A DNA stretch of 64,000 nucleotides from Maea johnstoni (taxonomy: Eukaryota; Annelida; Polychaeta; Spionida; Magelonidae), in assembly GCA_963942565.1 (NCBI GenBank), contig OZ012685.1:25210456-25274455 (forward strand). Direction: 5' to 3'. The notes under the pieces are model-generated. The model had not been told where the DNA came from. It was given only the letters and a program-made list of their open reading frames with translations, and searched no databases. Numbering within the stretch: the first letter of the stretch is position 1; each line of letters opens with the position of its first letter. A program made the translations under genes and the position numbers. This document shows positions 60,701 through 64,000 of the stretch, in pieces.

Positions 60701-63066
60701 ATTTACAGATGTTTTTCAACTTCGGGAACGTTCCTATACAGGGTATACCTCGTTTACAACACAACTCAGGAAACGTATTAAGAAACCTTTTCAAAAACAT
60801 GCATATAAGAATGCTTTCAAAAGATCTAACCAGAATCTGAAGACGTCTTGACTTTTCACATAAACACTGTGTAACACTTAAGGAGGAGTACTTGAAAATG
60901 TGTTAATAGACGCTAATATCAAGGTGATCTTAAAATATGTGATGCTTTCTTTTGTATGGTGTTAGTGACCTTGTGTTTATAATTCAAATTCATTGCACAT
61001 AAGGTGATACAAAAACGGGAAACTTTTTGATGGAAAGCAATTTTTGACAGGTGAAGACTACACACCCCATGCCACACCTCATAGTTCCTAGAGAATAAAA
61101 GTTCATAACTTATGACTTCTAAGGAAAGGGATTTTAATGATAGTGATAAAGGTTCAGATAAAAATCTGGCCAATGCCATGATTTACTCTCTGATCTTTAA
61201 GTAAGCATTGCACATGTATTTGACAAGGTATATTACTATTTTTAGTCAGAAAGATTGTGTACAGGGAAACTTGTGCGGGTACTGGTCAGATAAATGTGTT
61301 CATCAGACACCAGCGAACACCAAATTTAGCAACTACATATCATCGGAGACATGTAACTCAAATCTATACTCCCTGATATCATAAAGAACTTACCAATCCC
61401 ACAAATATGCAGATAAGCTGTACAACATCAGTATACGCTACTGAGTACAGACCCCCCACGATGGTGTAGAGAACAGCTATGCAGGCAGACACAATGACTG
61501 ATATGGTGGCACTTAGTCCCAGGATGACAGTCAGACTTGCCCCTGAAATACAATTTGTAAACACTATTTTCCCCCATGAATAAACATATTCACTTCCGTA
61601 AATGCGTTACTTCTGTTGCCATGTATTCTAAGCTAAATACTTTGTTAACCCTTTGACCGGACATGCAATAATGCAAATAGCATAGATAAATCACTGTCTT
61701 CTCAATCAAACAACTAAAGAGCACATCAAATGTGTCTTTTCTATTACCTTAATTTCATAAAGTGGGTAGGAGCTCCTTTGGAATACAATTTTTTACCCTA
61801 AAGATCTTGCAACCTGCTGGGAAGGTACTTTTGTGATGCTTAAGCGTATTCCTCATCAGACGAACTCTCAGGCCTTACTGGGCTAAGGCTGAATCGTCAA
61901 ATAAAAGGTGGGCAGAGGAAAAACTGGATAAAAGAAATTGACCCCATAAGCTACATTAAGGAGCTCGAACACGGAATGGCACTGTTTTATGTCTTAGTTC
62001 TTATTAATTGGATAAGCGCTGAGTGTGGTACATTTTTGACCACCGGTCAAACGCGGCTTCTATGATCTAAACTTACTATTCGGAAAGCACACAAAGTGTT
62101 ACAACATTTGTCTGGAACTGTCGACGAAGGCAAGCGTACAAGTGTCAGCAGTCTTCACGTCTTCCCTAGCTATCTCGGTAAGACCTAAAAAATGTTTGTT
62201 TCCTCTAACGGTCAGAAAAATATGGTAGGTACTAGGTAGGTAGGTAAAACAATGAATTATTATTTTTCAAACAATTCGTGTTTCATGGCAGCTGTAGTTG
62301 TAATACAGTGTTCTGATCCTGTTTTCATGTTGATTGTGAGTTGGAAGGGCTGAAAAACTCTTTAGGTAGGGATTTCTTTGAGTAAAAACGTGTTATGCTC
62401 GGTTTCCAGGAAACAAACAATGTTAGGCGAGGAAGATGGCCAGCCCTGTGGAAAATATCCCTCTCATTGCGATTGTCATAAAGGGTCTTTCTGTTGTAAA
62501 GGTGCCATAATAAAGTTTCCCTTACAACTTTGGTTCACCCTTCAAGTGTGGCATCAGTGAACTGCTAAAACGAATCTTATTTACACATGCAGAAAGAATT
62601 CAACATGATTTCTCCTATATCTTGCCGAATGATATTGACGAATGCAGGTTGAATTGTTTTCGCCGTGTTGGATCGTTTTGGGGTCAAGTTGAATTATTTT
62701 TTGATGTAAGTTGAATGTTTTTCAGTCAGGTTTAATGTTTTGGCATAAGTTGAATCACTAGTATCGGCTTATGGCATTCCATAGTTACTAGTGCAAGGCG
62801 GGCACCAGCCCACCTCATCCCACGTCATAGTTTCCTGAACCTACTGCTGGCTATCTCGCCTTCAATGACAAAAAATAAGACACGTATTCCACATTTAATT
62901 CTACCATTACCTAAAGCCGATAAGATAGCAGCAGTCCAGAAGATTTCTCCTAAGAGGGCAGGTATATAGATGAGACCTCCCATCCTCTCGCCATATTTCT
63001 GTTGAAATGGATCCAGCATTGTCACGTATCTGGCCTCACGCATTTTTCTTGCGAAGAAAAAACCAC
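57737..63066 (-). CDS. SLC5A7: High-affinity choline transporter, SLC5A7/CHT1 (partial, last six exons)
   Basis: Minus-strand exons: 62911-63066, 61394-61542, 60389-60538, 59617-59746, 58946-59169 and 57737-58291. They join in frame to about 454 residues plus stop. Landmarks shared with human CHT1 are [75 protein letters not shown] and DTVYGLW with FPQLLCVIY. The protein is a sodium-coupled plasma-membrane carrier that supplies choline for acetylcholine synthesis in cholinergic terminals. The cytosolic tail is short, with DNPAFE as a possible NPxF endocytic signal. The first ~100 residues (about three membrane segments) should lie beyond 64000. The 6 exons imply many membrane-spanning helices in the SSS fold. 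Confidence 0.95.
58706..58925 (+). repeat. CCCTTCCAATGCTGAGG repeat family copy
   Basis: AACCCTTCCAATGCTAAAGC at the left and ACGGGTTAA at the right bound about 220 bp in an SLC5A7 intron. Its right edge is about 20 bp from the donor of the exon at 58946. Confidence 0.7.
61543..62910 (-). other. SLC5A7 intron, nothing recognised
   Basis: About 1.4 kb between two transporter exons. A short reiteration of AGTTGAAT(T/G)(A/T)TTTT-like words occurs at about 62650-62750. No exon or clear transposon was seen. Confidence 0.5.
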
Positions 63067-64000
63067 CTGTGTTAGAAAAAATCATTAGTACTCATTTCCA
63101 TTGAAAGCACCAAATATACGTATGTGTGGGGTATGTTAAGCAGTCACCGGTGGCATGAGGTGCGGGAGGGGTTTTTGCCGGGTACTCCGGTTTTCTCCAC
63201 CACTTACAATTTAACTGGCAAGTGACGATTTATCCTAAGTTTGCCCGAGAAAGTGACGATAATCTAAATTCCAATCTATACATGTGTATTTGAATTCGGA
63301 GGTCGTAGGCCAAGTATGATGCTCATCTATGTGGCCCGGCATCGTTCTCACGAGGTCAATACACATGTGAAAGTCGGGATCAATTTATCATTGAAATATA
63401 TTTTTTCTTGCACATGTCCAAATCTACACTGATATTCTGTCTATTTGGATTAAAAGAGTATGTTGGCAATGGATGATTGCACTTTCCATTGAGTGCAACC
63501 CCTATCAAATCCCTATAAAATTTCAACGATGATTCATTATATTTCCCAGATAACCCTCATCCTTGATTGTTTCAGTTTCCGCGATAAACTTTTAAAACAT
63601 CCTTGTAATAGTGTTTTTCCGTCTCATGTGCTTTCCATATTCATCTTGTTAAGGTATAACTGCAACTCTTCAACCAATATTTAGCAGTACAGTCTTGCTC
63701 CCCTTTTCTGTAAAAACCTCGAGGTCAAATGACTTAAAAAAACAAAACTCAGATTTAATCTGTCTCCGAGAAAGATACAGTACAGACATTTAATTCCTGC
63801 ACTAGTCGATCGGACGTCTGCCAGAGCTTGGTTGTACAACTGAACACCCATGGATAACATGTTTAAAATATGGCAAGCACACCAATAACCCACTTAGCTT
63901 GCGAATCAAAGCAACGTTCCGTTGGCAGGTCATCCATGCATCCATGCCCAGGAAACTGGGTGGCAATCGGGCATGTATTATGACCGGGCTGCCCACACAT
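63067..64000 (-). other. SLC5A7 upstream intron, right edge
   Basis: No transporter exon was found here, so the gene continues past the window. A fragment at about 63160-63380 (GGTACTCCGGTTTTCTCCACC, ACTGGCAAGTGACGA) resembles, inverted, the SINE-like repeat near 5160-5260. Confidence 0.5.

Overview
This window reads as nuclear DNA of an invertebrate animal. The genes are intron-rich with GT-AG splice sites, intergenic DNA is AT-rich, and introns are full of short foldback transposons and microsatellites. The gene set (TASOR-like, hnRNP A/B-D type, RNF181, BLOC1S2, high-affinity choline transporter) is animal. A marine deuterostome or lophotrochozoan is my guess; I cannot name the species.

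Layout. (1) 329-10743, plus strand: a TASOR-like gene of five coding exons. Exons 1-4 and the start of exon 5 encode the TASOR-type pseudo-PARP domain. The rest of the 2.97 kb exon 5 encodes a disordered, acidic, then Arg/Ser-rich internally repeated tail with a C2H2-like zinc finger. (2) 10735-23545: a tandem array directly downstream. It holds more copies of the zinc-finger/coiled-coil module (one an open 429-codon frame ending in a SUMO-interaction-like motif), long 1.7-2 kb direct repeats, a fossil Ty3/Gypsy-type gag piece, several minisatellites and DNA transposon insertions. (3) 23.5-27.2 kb: intergenic DNA with foldback repeats, poly-C tracts and a LINE 3' fragment. (4) 27358-38050, plus: an hnRNP A/B-D type gene with two RRMs and a Gly/Tyr-rich tail. 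It contains a tandem pair of equal-length, equal-phase exons encoding alternative halves of RRM1. (5) 38.3-43.1 kb: repeats, including a 742 bp near-perfect palindrome. (6) 43134-47844, minus: RNF181-type RING-H2 E3 ligase, complete. (7) 48191-53851, plus: BLOC1S2, complete, sharing a short divergent promoter interval with RNF181. (8) 57737-63066, minus: the last six exons of an SLC5A7/CHT1 choline transporter; its first exons lie beyond the right edge.

The most notable gene-level observation is the mutually exclusive RRM1 exon pair in the hnRNP gene. The two copies are 128 nt each, separated by a 42 nt intron, and the donor before them is GC rather than GT. The second is the TASOR-like gene, from a family known in vertebrates for silencing retroelements, whose zinc-finger tail is repeated in the fossil-rich array next to it. 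Many mobile elements can be assigned to superfamilies from target-site duplications, some confirmed by unfilled paralogous sites inside the window.
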